Part shown: piece by piece, positions 1-8,458 of the stretch
Numbering within the stretch: the first letter of the stretch is position 1
How the letters are laid out: each line of letters opens with the position of its first letter
From: Roseivirga ehrenbergii
GTDB lineage: Bacteria > Bacteroidota > Bacteroidia > Cytophagales > Cyclobacteriaceae
Length of the DNA stretch: 64,000 bases
NCBI RefSeq assembly: GCF_001593005.1
Contig: NZ_LQZQ01000004.1
Location: 1-64,000, forward strand
Direction: 5' to 3'
Program-made: the position numbers and the translations under genes
Notes under the pieces: generated by a model
Database searches by the model: none
What the model was told of the DNA's origin: nothing
Seen by the model: only the letters and a program-made list of their open reading frames with translations

Positions 1-21
1 TCGGTTATCGGTTATCGGTTA
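1..21. repeat. Heptanucleotide tandem repeat, variant unit, cut by window edge
   Basis: Copies of the unit TTATCGG occupy positions 5-18, with partial units on both sides. The array continues beyond the left edge. It is a one-base variant of the TTATCAG array at 2463-2532 and is followed by the same flanking sequence, so the two arrays share an origin. Confidence 0.8.
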
Positions 22-52
22 AAGCGAATTCTTTTCAGAGAATTGAGTTCCC
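19..52. repeat. Intergenic repeat flank, copy 1 (copy 2 at 2533-2566)
   Basis: Thirty-four bases starting TTAAAGCGAATTCTTTTCAG recur at 2533-2566 with a single mismatch. Both copies lie directly next to a heptamer array and just downstream of a minus-strand permease gene. This indicates that the permease gene together with its 3' flank was duplicated. Confidence 0.8.
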
Positions 53-115
53 TGACTCCCAGTTTTCTGATCAACTCTTTTCTCCTTTCTTCCCTCTTCG
101 GGCTTCCCACTCTTT

Positions 116-2458
116 TCATTCATTCCTTAAAATATCTACTGGGTTAATCAATGATGCTTTTACCGACTGATACCCCACTGTGATGAGCACAATCAACAAT
201 GAAGCGCCAATGCCTATCGCGAAAATGGCTGAGCTTATTTCAATATGGTTGACGAAATCGTTCATCCATAAATTCATCAAATAATAGGCTGTTGGTATCG
301 CTATTAAAGAGGCAAGCACAATCAGCCCTAAATAGCTTCGTAAAAAGCTTAGGATTAAGGCAAAAACCGAGGCACCTAAAACCTTTCTGATTCCAATTTC
401 TTTGTATCTCTGAATGATGGTAAAAGCGCTTAGGCTGAAAAGGCCCAAACCTGCAATAAGCATGGCTACCCAAGTGAACACCTGAATTACAGTTCCGAAT
501 TTCTTCTCCTTCTCATAGTTGGCTTCAATTTCATCTGCCATCACGGAATAGACAAAAGGACTGCTAGGCGATAACTCATCCCATGCTTCAGAAAGCAATG
601 GAATGGTTTCCGCTTTAACTCCTTCACTGAGTTTAATATTAATCGAAGAAAGTCTTTTGTCTGCTTGCATGATTACCGCAGGAGTTGATTCTTGCTTCAG
701 GTTAAACGCAAGGTTTTCTGTGATTCCAATAATGGTATAATCTGTTATTCTATAATTTGGAGAGAGCAGTTTAATCTTTTGACCAAGCGGCTCTTTAAAA
801 CCCAACAAGCCCACCATGGCTTGGTTAATAATGACCGAACCGTTTTCATCCTCTACACTTCCGTTTATAAAATCACGACCCCTAATAAGCTGTATATCAA
901 GTACGCCCAGCGCATTCTCAGCCACTTCTTGATAAGGAACAGCATCCGTTTTTTGCTCATTTTCAAGTGTCCACTGCAAAGGCATTTTAACCGTTCCATT
1001 CAATGGAAAAGGAGAAGCAGTTACAGCCTCAACGCCTGGTATTTTCTCAAAAGCAGCTTTCATTACATCATAAGTGCTTCCTCGCGCTTTATAAGTCGTA
1101 ATAATTGAAGAAGGATCCATTCCTATATCTCCTTCCACAAAAAAATCAACCTGTTTCTTTATCACTTGTGTTCCGAAAAGTAAAACCAGTGTAATAGTCA
1201 GCTGAAAAGCCACCAAGTACTTTCTGAACAATCCTTTACCTCCAATGGCTTCCCCTTTCATTAATCGCAGGGTTTTAAAGCGGCTAGTGAAGATTGCGGG
1301 ATATACACCTGCCAATAATGTGATTCCGGGAATTAATAAGATCAAAAAGATGAGTGTAAAACCATCAGAGAAATAGTTGAGCTTCAAGCTTTTTCCAGAT
1401 AGGGAATTCAGCGTAGGCAAAAAATATTCAGCCAAAGCAGCTGCTATAAAAACTGCAACAGCCACCAAAATGGCCGTTTCAATCAAAAACTGAAAACGAA
1501 TTTGAGTTTTAGTCGCCCCAATCACTTTACGAATTCCTACCTGTTTTAAAGAGGAAAGTGATTTGGCTGTTGAAGAGTTGATGTAATTTATAACAGCGAG
1601 CAAAATCAGGAATAAGCCAACCGCAGAGAAAATAAAAATGAACTCTTTATTCCCTTTTACGCCAGAAGCCGTTTGAGAAAATTCGCTCTCAAGGTGTAGA
1701 TCGCCATAATTTTCAACTTTAAATTTTAAGTTGAATTTGTTATCGAAGCCGTTCTGAGCAGTCAAGTCCATCAACTTGCTTTCTAATCCTGCTTCATCCA
1801 CTGGCTCTTTCAATAAAGCATATAATTCTCCTTGTCCACCATACCGATAACCTCCGTTACTCACCTTACGAATAGGTACAATGATATTGAATTGGAATCG
1901 AGAGTTCTGAGGGATATCATTTAAAACCCCCGTTACAATGCCAATTCTGTTATTGTCGGCCATCTCGAATTTTCGGCCAATCACATCTTCTTCTCCAAAA
2001 TATTTAAGTGCCATATAACGTGAAAGAACCACGCTGTTTTCACCTTCCAGAGCATTTGATTCATTCGCGTACTTTAAAGAGAAACCGAAAATTTTGAAAA
2101 AATTCGGATCAGCTCCATAAGTTTCCTTTTCAAAAACCTTAGCTCCTTCATAGTCCATTAAAGTTTCACCCAATACTTGTATCCTTGTCATGGCCTCTAC
2201 TTCCGGCATAGTTAAGTTTACAATCTCAATTAACTCGGTAGGAAAAGGTTGGGGATTCCCGTCCTTGTTGATCATCATCGCACGATAAATTCTATCCTGG
2301 TTTTTATGGAAACGATCAAAGGTCAGTTCATCACGAACAAATACTGTAATCAAGATAAATGCAGCTATACCCACCGACAAACCAATAACATTCACCACAG
2401 TGAAAACTGGGTGTTTTCTAAGCGACCTTAGTGTAGTAATGAAGTAACTTTTTAGCAT
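116..2458 (-). CDS. FtsX/MacB-type ABC transporter permease
   Basis: Membrane permease of the MacB_PCD/FtsX architecture, 780 residues. One transmembrane helix lies near residues 20-42, followed by a periplasmic core domain to about 270, an FtsX block of helices at about 275-400, a helix near 415, a second periplasmic segment, and a final FtsX block from about 665. The signature GIRKV(I/L)GA appears in both FtsX blocks, which is usual for these double-length Bacteroidota permeases. Such proteins probably move or sense lipids, peptides or lipoproteins across the envelope together with a separate MacB-like ATPase; none is encoded nearby. The start codon lies four bases after a ten-copy heptamer array. 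It follows the paralogous permease at 2648-5071 on the same strand and is probably co-transcribed with it. The substrate is unknown. Confidence 0.9.
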   Translation of the reverse strand: MLKSYFITTLRSLRKHPVFTVVNVIGLSVGIAAFILITVFVRDELTFDRFHKNQDRIYRAMMINKDGNPQPFPTELIEIVNLTMPEVEAMTRIQVLGETLMDYEGAKVFEKETYGADPNFFKIFGFSLKYANESNALEGENSVVLSRYMALKYFGEEDVIGRKFEMADNNRIGIVTGVLNDIPQNSRFQFNIIVPIRKVSNGGYRYGGQGELYALLKEPVDEAGLESKLMDLTAQNGFDNKFNLKFKVENYGDLHLESEFSQTASGVKGNKEFIFIFSAVGLFLILLAVINYINSSTAKSLSSLKQVGIRKVIGATKTQIRFQFLIETAILVAVAVFIAAALAEYFLPTLNSLSGKSLKLNYFSDGFTLIFLILLIPGITLLAGVYPAIFTSRFKTLRLMKGEAIGGKGLFRKYLVAFQLTITLVLLFGTQVIKKQVDFFVEGDIGMDPSSIITTYKARGSTYDVMKAAFEKIPGVEAVTASPFPLNGTVKMPLQWTLENEQKTDAVPYQEVAENALGVLDIQLIRGRDFINGSVEDENGSVIINQAMVGLLGFKEPLGQKIKLLSPNYRITDYTIIGITENLAFNLKQESTPAVIMQADKRLSSINIKLSEGVKAETIPLLSEAWDELSPSSPFVYSVMADEIEANYEKEKKFGTVIQVFTWVAMLIAGLGLFSLSAFTIIQRYKEIGIRKVLGASVFALILSFLRSYLGLIVLASLIAIPTAYYLMNLWMNDFVNHIEISSAIFAIGIGASLLIVLITVGYQSVKASLINPVDILRNE

Positions 2459-2462
2459 AGCG

Positions 2463-2532
2463 TTATCAGTTATCAGTTATCAGTTATCAGTTATCAGTTA
2501 TCAGTTATCAGTTATCAGTTATCAGTTATCAG
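2463..2532. repeat. Tandem array of 10 TTATCAG heptamers
   Basis: Ten exact head-to-tail copies of TTATCAG, followed by a partial unit. On the minus strand the unit reads CTGATAA and the array ends four bases before the ATG of the permease at 2458, so it replaces the normal leader and ribosome-binding region. Seven bases is not a multiple of three, and every reading frame through the array contains stops, so it cannot be coding. Slipped-strand changes in copy number would change leader spacing. Confidence 0.95.
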
Positions 2533-2566
2533 TTAAAGCGAATTCTTTTCAGAAAATTGAGTTCCC
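2533..2566. repeat. Intergenic repeat flank, copy 2
   Basis: Near-identical to positions 19-52 (one mismatch). It is followed by a short palindrome, TCCCGATACTTCGGGA at 2615-2630, of a kind that recurs as an insert in the tRNA-Val relics near 18050 and 18340. Confidence 0.8.
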
Positions 2567-2647
2567 AACTATCATAGTTTTTTCTGCTTTCCGTATCCTT
2601 TTTTCCTGCTTTCTTCCCGATACTTCGGGACTGATCAACTATTTCCC

Positions 2648-5071
2648 CTACTCACTTCTCAACGAATCCACAGGGTTAGCTTGCGCTGCTCTCAATGATC
2701 GGAAACCCGTTGTAAGGCCTGCCACCAAAAGCGTAAACCCAACTGCAATCACAAACACCCATACATTCATGTTAATGCGGTATTCAAAATCAGAAAGCCA
2801 ATAATCCATAATGTAATAGGCCACAGGCGCAGCGATTAAAAAGGCAATCACTATCAGCACCAAAAGTTCTCTAGAGAAGATGTTCAGAATTTGCCCCACT
2901 GAAGCACCCAAAACCTTTCTTATTCCAATTTCCTTAGTTTTCTGACCTGCCAAAAAGGCTACCAAACCATACAGCCCTAAACAACCGATTAGAATAGCAA
3001 TGCCTGAGAAAATTTGGAAGAGGTTCATCATATTGGCCTCCTCCTCATAGTTCTCCATTATACTTTCAGAAAATAGAGAGTAATCAAAAAGCACATTAGG
3101 ATATTGCTTCGTCCATGCAGCTTCAAGGGCTGAAATCACATTTCCCATTTGTTTATCGGTTCCTTCAAAGCGAATAGCACCTTCGTAAAAATAGCCCTGA
3201 TAAGTGACTAAAATAGTAGGTTCTATTTTCTCTTTTAGTGATTGTGTATGGAAGTCATTTATTACCCCAATAACTGCTTTATCTCCTGCAAAACCACTTT
3301 GTATCTGTTTCCCAATGGCATCTTCAGGGTTTTCAATTCCCATTAATTCCATAACCGATTTAGAAATAATCGCAACATCCAGCGTATCAGTGGCATTAAA
3401 GTTTCTACCAGCTAGAATCTCGATGCCGTACAAATCCAAGTAATTTTCGTCCGCAACTTTATAGGCAGCATCGTAAGAACCTTCCATTTCGAGCGGGGCA
3501 TAACCGAAACTCGAACCTATATTACTATCGGATAATGGAGACGAAAAATTGAAACTTACCTTTTCTATTCCTGCAAATGCTGAAAGCTCATTTCTCAGCG
3601 GATTGAGTTTCTCGCTTGCATTTGTTGGTAGTGGAAAAGTAACTATAGATGTTTTTCTAAAGCCCAAGTCTTTCTTCTCAAAGAATTCCATCTGGGCTAT
3701 TACCACAAGCGTACACACCACCAATAATTGTGAAATGACGAACTGAAAAACCACCAAGCCCCTGCGGGTATTCACATTACCAGAAAGTGCCGATTGGCCT
3801 TTGTTTTTCAATGCCAGTACAGGTGCTAGCCTAGCTAGAATTAAGGAAGGATACAGCCCAGCTACTAAAGTAACCCCAACTGTGATTCCCAGTAAAATCA
3901 TAATCAACTGGGGGTCTTGAAACAAATTGAGTGATAAGTTGTAACCTACAAACTGCTCCATATTTTTCATTATCAGCTCTGCCACCCCTAGTGAAATCAG
4001 TACTGAAATAATGGTAATGAAAAAAGTTTCACCCAAAAACTGCTGTATCAACTGTTCTTTTCTTCCACCCAAAACCTTGCGTATGCCAACTTCCTTGGAT
4101 CGCTTGATAGCCAAAGCAGTGGACAAATTCACAAAATTGATACAGGCTGTTAAGATTAAGAAAATTCCGATGGCTATTGGTATAGTTAGAAAATCAGACG
4201 AAACTCCTGCATCGTTATAAGTATTATACTGCGGCTGAAAATGAATATCGGCCATTGCCTGAAGGCCATACACCGTATTTTCGGTATCTTCTAGTATGTA
4301 TTTTTTTACAATTTCTGTCAGAGCCGCTTCTATTTGGCTATCCTCCACCCCTTTCGCCTTCAGAAAAAAGACATTTGCATTTGACGAAGTTGAGTTCCAT
4401 GAATCTGGCTGATAGAAATCGAAAATCGACTTTACCGCTTCATATTCTATTATAAAGCTAAAAGGCACTGAACTATTCACTGGCGGGTCTTTTACCACAG
4501 CCGTTATAAAAACGTCAACCTTATCATTGAGCCTAACCTCTTTACCCATTACTCTATCGTAACCACCATCAGTAATGCCGAAGAGTTTTTCAACCAAAGA
4601 AACTGAAATAACAGCGGAATTTGGCTTCTCCAAAGCCGTTTCAGGATTACCCAATTCAAACTCATAATCAAAAAGTTTGAAGTAATCTTTGTCGGCAAAA
4701 GCAATTCCATCCCTTTGCGCAAAGTGCTGTAAATCACCAATGGAATTGGTAATGCTCAATTGACTTTCCCCTATTCCAAAAGTCCGAACAGGCAAACCAT
4801 AATCAGGATAGTCGGTTTTAAAGGCAAGTGTAAACGGATTCTGAATTCCTGCATCAAACTCTACCTGATTTGGGCTTTCAGTGCGTTTGGTAAACCTATA
4901 GAGGTTATCAAAATTGCTTTGGTACTGATCGAAACTCTTTTCGAACAATACTATTTTGAAAAGAACAATGGCTGCGCTAATTCCAAGTGCTAGCCCAAAC
5001 ACATTAATAATGGTGTAAGTCTTGTTTCTGGTAAGATTTCTAAAAGCTGTTGTGATGTAGTTTTTGAGCAT
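2648..5071 (-). CDS. FtsX/MacB-type ABC transporter permease
   Basis: Paralogue of the permease at 116-2458, with the same order of one N-terminal helix, periplasmic domain, FtsX block with GIRKVLGG, central helix, second periplasmic domain and FtsX block with GIRKVLGAS. The open frame extends 19 codons further upstream. The start at 5071 was chosen because the protein then begins MLKNYITTAFRNL, the standard N-terminus of this family (compare MLKSYFITTLRSL in its neighbour), giving 807 residues. The gene is divergent from the NtrC-type regulator at 5227, and a sigma-54-like promoter at 5101-5117 sits 30 bases before the start. No ATPase subunit is encoded here. The substrate is unknown. Confidence 0.88.
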   Translation of the reverse strand: MLKNYITTAFRNLTRNKTYTIINVFGLALGISAAIVLFKIVLFEKSFDQYQSNFDNLYRFTKRTESPNQVEFDAGIQNPFTLAFKTDYPDYGLPVRTFGIGESQLSITNSIGDLQHFAQRDGIAFADKDYFKLFDYEFELGNPETALEKPNSAVISVSLVEKLFGITDGGYDRVMGKEVRLNDKVDVFITAVVKDPPVNSSVPFSFIIEYEAVKSIFDFYQPDSWNSTSSNANVFFLKAKGVEDSQIEAALTEIVKKYILEDTENTVYGLQAMADIHFQPQYNTYNDAGVSSDFLTIPIAIGIFLILTACINFVNLSTALAIKRSKEVGIRKVLGGRKEQLIQQFLGETFFITIISVLISLGVAELIMKNMEQFVGYNLSLNLFQDPQLIMILLGITVGVTLVAGLYPSLILARLAPVLALKNKGQSALSGNVNTRRGLVVFQFVISQLLVVCTLVVIAQMEFFEKKDLGFRKTSIVTFPLPTNASEKLNPLRNELSAFAGIEKVSFNFSSPLSDSNIGSSFGYAPLEMEGSYDAAYKVADENYLDLYGIEILAGRNFNATDTLDVAIISKSVMELMGIENPEDAIGKQIQSGFAGDKAVIGVINDFHTQSLKEKIEPTILVTYQGYFYEGAIRFEGTDKQMGNVISALEAAWTKQYPNVLFDYSLFSESIMENYEEEANMMNLFQIFSGIAILIGCLGLYGLVAFLAGQKTKEIGIRKVLGASVGQILNIFSRELLVLIVIAFLIAAPVAYYIMDYWLSDFEYRINMNVWVFVIAVGFTLLVAGLTTGFRSLRAAQANPVDSLRSE

Positions 5072-5100
5072 AATTCGACCTATTATATTGAGCAGACCTA

Positions 5101-5117
5101 CCAATAGCAGTGCCAAA
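5101..5117 (-). promoter_or_regulatory. Putative sigma-54 (-24/-12) promoter for the permease operon
   Basis: Read on the minus strand the sequence is TTTGGCACTGCTATTGG. It has the -24 TGGCAC block and a -12 TTG exactly ten bases after the GG dinucleotide; the -12 C is replaced by G. Transcription would start near 5090, about 20 bases before the permease ATG. The divergent neighbour encodes a sigma-54 activator, which makes the assignment more plausible. Confidence 0.6.
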
Positions 5118-5226
5118 CATATATTCAATTGATTTACTGAACGTTACACAGAACATAAAAAATAAATAAACAATATATCGTTTGTTTTCAATACATTTAA
5201 CTGTTTGGTTTTGATACAGTATCTCC

Positions 5227-6600
5227 ATGAGTAAGACAGAAGCAAAAATTTTAGTGGTTGACGATGATATTGATGTGCTTAACACTGCACGGATGTATTT
5301 AAAACAGCAGTTCACCTTGGTTCAAATTGAAAATGACCCTGAGCAAATTCCTGATCACCTAGAGCGTGAAGCCTTCGATGTAGTGTTGCTTGACATGAAT
5401 TTTAAGAAGGGCGATAATGAAGGAGAAGAAGGTTTGAAGTGGCTCAACCGAATTCTAACCATCGACCCAAATGCGATAGTGATTCTGATTACCGCCTATG
5501 GGGAGTTTGACTTGGCCGTAAAAGCTGTAAAGTCTGGTGCTACCGACTTTCTGCCAAAACCATGGAAAAACGAAAAGCTCTTCGGCACCATTCAATCTGC
5601 ACTACAATTAAGGCAAAGCAAGCTAGAAGTAGATCGACTCAAGAGTACTCAAAAAACACTTTCAAGTGAAATAGATCAAAAATTCGAGAATTTCATTGGA
5701 GAATCCCTCCCCATTAAAAAGGTGTTCTCATTGATTGAAAAAGTTGGGCCTACTGATGCCAATGTTTTGATTTTGGGTGAAAATGGAACGGGGAAGGAAT
5801 TAGCCGCTCGTGCCTTACACCGTCAGTCAGAGCGAAAAGACAAGGTTTTCATCAATGTAGATTTGGGCTCTATCAGCGAAAACCTTTTTGAAAGCGAGCT
5901 CTTTGGTCATGTTCGAGGTGCTTTTACTGATGCCAAAGAAGATAAGCCCGGCAGGTTTGAACTGGCCTCTGGCGGCACACTTTTTTTGGATGAAATTGGC
6001 AACCTCTCTCTTCCTTTACAAGCCAAACTTCTCACTGTTTTGCAGCAGAGAAAAGTAAGTCGGGTAGGTTCAGGCAAAGAAATTCCTGTAGATATTCGTT
6101 TAGTGTGCGCCACCAATATGCCTTTATACGAAATGGTAAAAGAGGGCACTTTCCGCCAAGATTTGCTTTACAGAATTAACACCGTAGAATTGAGAATGCC
6201 TGCTTTGGCCGAAAGAACTGAGGATATTACTTTACTCGTACGACATTTTATTCAACTCTATGGCAAGAAATACCAAAAGCCAAAAATGCGAATTGACCAT
6301 AACACCATTGCCAAACTAAAGAAATATCATTGGCCTGGAAATATTCGCGAACTGCAACATGCGATAGAGCGCGCCATCATTTTAGCCGATGATCATAAAC
6401 TTACCGCTGACGATTTTGTACTTCAACCCAACCGCAGTAACAAACGTTTGGAGGAGGATATTTTGGACCTTTCAGAAATGGAAAAACGCCTCATTTTAAA
6501 AGCGCTAGATAAGAACAACGGAAACGTAACCCGTGCCGCCAAAGACCTGGGCATTGATCGGTTGGCTTTATATAGAAGACTTCAGAAGTATGGACTGTAG
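5227..6600 (+). CDS. NtrC-type sigma-54-dependent response regulator
   Basis: Three-domain transcription activator of 457 residues. The receiver domain spans about 1-125, with the acidic cluster VDDD at 11-14, phospho-acceptor Asp56 in LLDMN and the conserved Lys of PKPW near 111. The AAA+ sigma-54 interaction domain spans about 155-390, with Walker A GENGTGKE from 184, the GAFTDA loop at 231-236 that contacts sigma-54, and Walker B TLFLDE near 251-256. A Fis-type helix-turn-helix ends the protein. It acts in the cytoplasm on enhancer-bound DNA to remodel the sigma-54 holoenzyme. The cognate kinase follows at 6741, and the divergent permease operon with a sigma-54-like promoter is the likely local target. 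Confidence 0.95.
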   Translation: MSKTEAKILVVDDDIDVLNTARMYLKQQFTLVQIENDPEQIPDHLEREAFDVVLLDMNFKKGDNEGEEGLKWLNRILTIDPNAIVILITAYGEFDLAVKAVKSGATDFLPKPWKNEKLFGTIQSALQLRQSKLEVDRLKSTQKTLSSEIDQKFENFIGESLPIKKVFSLIEKVGPTDANVLILGENGTGKELAARALHRQSERKDKVFINVDLGSISENLFESELFGHVRGAFTDAKEDKPGRFELASGGTLFLDEIGNLSLPLQAKLLTVLQQRKVSRVGSGKEIPVDIRLVCATNMPLYEMVKEGTFRQDLLYRINTVELRMPALAERTEDITLLVRHFIQLYGKKYQKPKMRIDHNTIAKLKKYHWPGNIRELQHAIERAIILADDHKLTADDFVLQPNRSNKRLEEDILDLSEMEKRLILKALDKNNGNVTRAAKDLGIDRLALYRRLQKYGL

Positions 6601-6626
6601 TTTCGTTAAGAGCTATTAGGCAGAAG

Positions 6627-6661
6627 TTATCAGTTATCAGTTATCAGTTATCAGTTATCAG
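6627..6661. repeat. Tandem array of 5 TTATCAG heptamers
   Basis: Five exact copies of the heptamer also present at 2463-2532, here between the response regulator stop and the histidine kinase start. The flank differs from that of the other two arrays, so the repeat unit itself can expand or insert independently of the permease duplication. Confidence 0.9.
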
Positions 6662-6740
6662 AAAATAGAAATCAGGAATTGAAATATCAAATAAACAATA
6701 ACCTCTTAACTCTTAACCAATACACTATTAACTAAAAAAT

Positions 6741-8096
6741 ATGGTTTCAAAGCGATTCAGCCTTCTTGTAATAATTCGGATAACGTTACTCATGCTAACG
6801 CTAACGGGCTTGGCTTTTATTTTCGCTAAAACTGAATTGTTCTTCAACCAAATTATTCTCCTTTCTATCGTAATTATTCAGGTGGCTGAGTTGATACGCT
6901 TTATCACCTTCACCAATAGAGAACTGGCAAAACTTCTCTTGGCCATTCGCTATTCTGATTTTTCAATTTCATTCAAAGGAAAAAAACACGGCAAATCCTT
7001 TCAGGAATTACAGGATGCTTTTGTGGAAATCATTGAGGCTTTTAAAAAGGTTTCAGTTGAAAAGGAAGCCCAGTTCAGGTTTCTAAAAGTGATTGTAGAC
7101 AATGTGAACGTGGGAATCATTGCCATAAAGGAGGAGCATCAAATAGAACTGATGAACAAAACGGCCCAAACTCTTTTAGGGGTTGGTGTACCGAATTACT
7201 GGAAGCAACTGCAGCAGCTTTCCCCTCAATTTTCTCGTGAGTTCTCCGAAATGGACGACAACGAAAGAAAGTTAATTGAACTGAACGTTAAAGGTGATAA
7301 ACTTCAAATTTCCGCCCATGTTACCCGACTGAAAATTTTAAACTTCAGGTACTCGATCATTACTTTTCAGAACATTAAGTCGGAGATTGAACAGAAAGAA
7401 ATTGAGGCTTGGCATAAGCTTATCCGAATTCTTACGCACGAAATCATGAATTCCGTCACCCCGATTACTTCACTTACTGAAACCATGCAGATGATGCTTC
7501 ACAAAGGCGAAAATCTTGAAAAATCCATTGATGAAATTTCTGAAGAGGACTTAACCGATATTCGCTTTTCCCTAGAAACCATTCAAAGACGAAGTGAGGG
7601 CCTTCTCCATTTTGTGGACGATTACCGCAAACTCACCCGCGTGAAAAACTTGGACAAAGAGCACACAGATGCCATTCAATTATTAGAAAACATGGCGCAA
7701 CTCATGAAGCCAGAGCTTCAGAAAGAGCATATCACATTGGAGCTTCATCTTAAAAGTGCCTTCGAGCTTTCCATCGATAGAAAGCTAATCGAACAGGTAT
7801 TGATCAACCTGATTACGAATGCTAAGCATGCATTAAAGGAGACTGAAAACCCTCGGATCACTTTAAGGACTTACTTCCGAGAGTCTGAAAAAGTGATTGA
7901 AGTAACCGACAATGGAATGGGAATTGACGAAAGCAAGATTGATCAAATTTTCATTCCTTTCTTCTCTACCAAAGAACAGGGCTCTGGAATTGGGTTGAGC
8001 CTTTCTAAGCAAATCATGAAAAAGCATAAAGGGGACCTCACCGTCAAATCAGAATCAGGCCAAGGCGCCAGTTTCTTTTTGGTGTTTAAGTATTGA
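6741..8096 (+). CDS. Sensor histidine kinase (NtrY-like)
   Basis: Membrane-bound histidine kinase of 451 residues, presumed partner of the NtrC-type regulator just upstream. Two transmembrane helices lie at about 10-30 and 35-55 with almost no periplasmic loop, so it probably senses a membrane or cytoplasmic signal. A PAS-like segment follows at about 110-215. The HisKA motif carries phospho-acceptor His233 in LTHEIMNS. The HATPase domain has an N-box (LINLITNAKHA), a G1 box (DNGMGI) and a G2 box (GSGIGLSLS). The gap to the regulator contains a five-copy heptamer array. The inferred role is phosphorylating the regulator to switch on sigma-54 promoters. Confidence 0.92.
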   Translation: MVSKRFSLLVIIRITLLMLTLTGLAFIFAKTELFFNQIILLSIVIIQVAELIRFITFTNRELAKLLLAIRYSDFSISFKGKKHGKSFQELQDAFVEIIEAFKKVSVEKEAQFRFLKVIVDNVNVGIIAIKEEHQIELMNKTAQTLLGVGVPNYWKQLQQLSPQFSREFSEMDDNERKLIELNVKGDKLQISAHVTRLKILNFRYSIITFQNIKSEIEQKEIEAWHKLIRILTHEIMNSVTPITSLTETMQMMLHKGENLEKSIDEISEEDLTDIRFSLETIQRRSEGLLHFVDDYRKLTRVKNLDKEHTDAIQLLENMAQLMKPELQKEHITLELHLKSAFELSIDRKLIEQVLINLITNAKHALKETENPRITLRTYFRESEKVIEVTDNGMGIDESKIDQIFIPFFSTKEQGSGIGLSLSKQIMKKHKGDLTVKSESGQGASFFLVFKY

Positions 8097-8150
8097 GTTT
8101 AACAGTTTCATAGTTTATAGAATTACCTGACCAAGCATCTTTTTATCTAA

Positions 8151-8191
8151 CAAACTTCAAAGATATATCATGCTGTAAGCATCTTTTTCAG
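8151..8191 (+). repeat. Direct repeat, copy A of three
   Basis: Begins CAAACTTCAAAGATATATCA and ends with AAGCATCTTTTTCAG. It matches copies B (8301-8340) and C (8347-8387). The segment before it, GCATCTTTTTATCTAA, also precedes copy C. Confidence 0.85.
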
Positions 8192-8300
8192 CAACACAAG
8201 AGAACAAGTTGCGAACAACAGACAACTGCGTTACGGGAAAAGATCCCTACGGGATGACTGAGTAGCTAATAGCTTTACTGCATTCGCGAAATCATTAGTG

Positions 8301-8340
8301 CAAACTTCAAAGCTAAGTCATGCTGCAAGAGCATCCTTTT
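8301..8340 (+). repeat. Direct repeat, copy B of three
   Basis: Begins CAAACTTCAAAGCTAAGTCA and continues TGCTGCAAGAGCATCC. It is separated from copy C by only six bases, so B and C form a tandem pair, with copy A about 150 bases away. Confidence 0.85.
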
Positions 8341-8346
8341 ATCTAA

Positions 8347-8387
8347 CAAACTTCAAAGCTAAGTCATGTTGTAAGCATCTTTTTCAG
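8347..8387 (+). repeat. Direct repeat, copy C of three
   Basis: Begins CAAACTTCAAAGCTAAGTCA, like copy B, and ends AAGCATCTTTTTCAG, like copy A. It lies 72 bases before the start of the AsmA-like gene at 8459. Confidence 0.85.
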
Positions 8388-8458
8388 AATAGAAAGAAAC
8401 TCATTCCCCACTCCAAATCATTCTGGAACACTTTGTGTAATTTAGAAGGGTATCTACT

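Larger units (their letters stand above)
8097..8458. other. Intergenic region filled with short repeats, no gene seen
   Basis: No convincing open frame lies in these 362 bases. They hold three copies of a roughly 40-base direct repeat (listed separately) and a small palindrome, ATCCCTACGGGAT, at 8243-8255. The two possible short frames here have no homology signal and simply read through the repeats. Confidence 0.7.

Noticed and set aside
692..1108. A 138-codon plus-strand frame inside the first permease
   Set aside because: It is fully antisense to a gene with clear family motifs, and its product has no recognisable feature.
2463..2532. Heptamer array as a coding repeat
   Set aside because: Every frame contains stop codons (TGA and TAA on the minus strand), so it cannot be translated through.
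8151..8387. A CRISPR array
   Set aside because: There are only three imperfect repeats with spacings of about 110 and 6 bases, and no cas genes are present.
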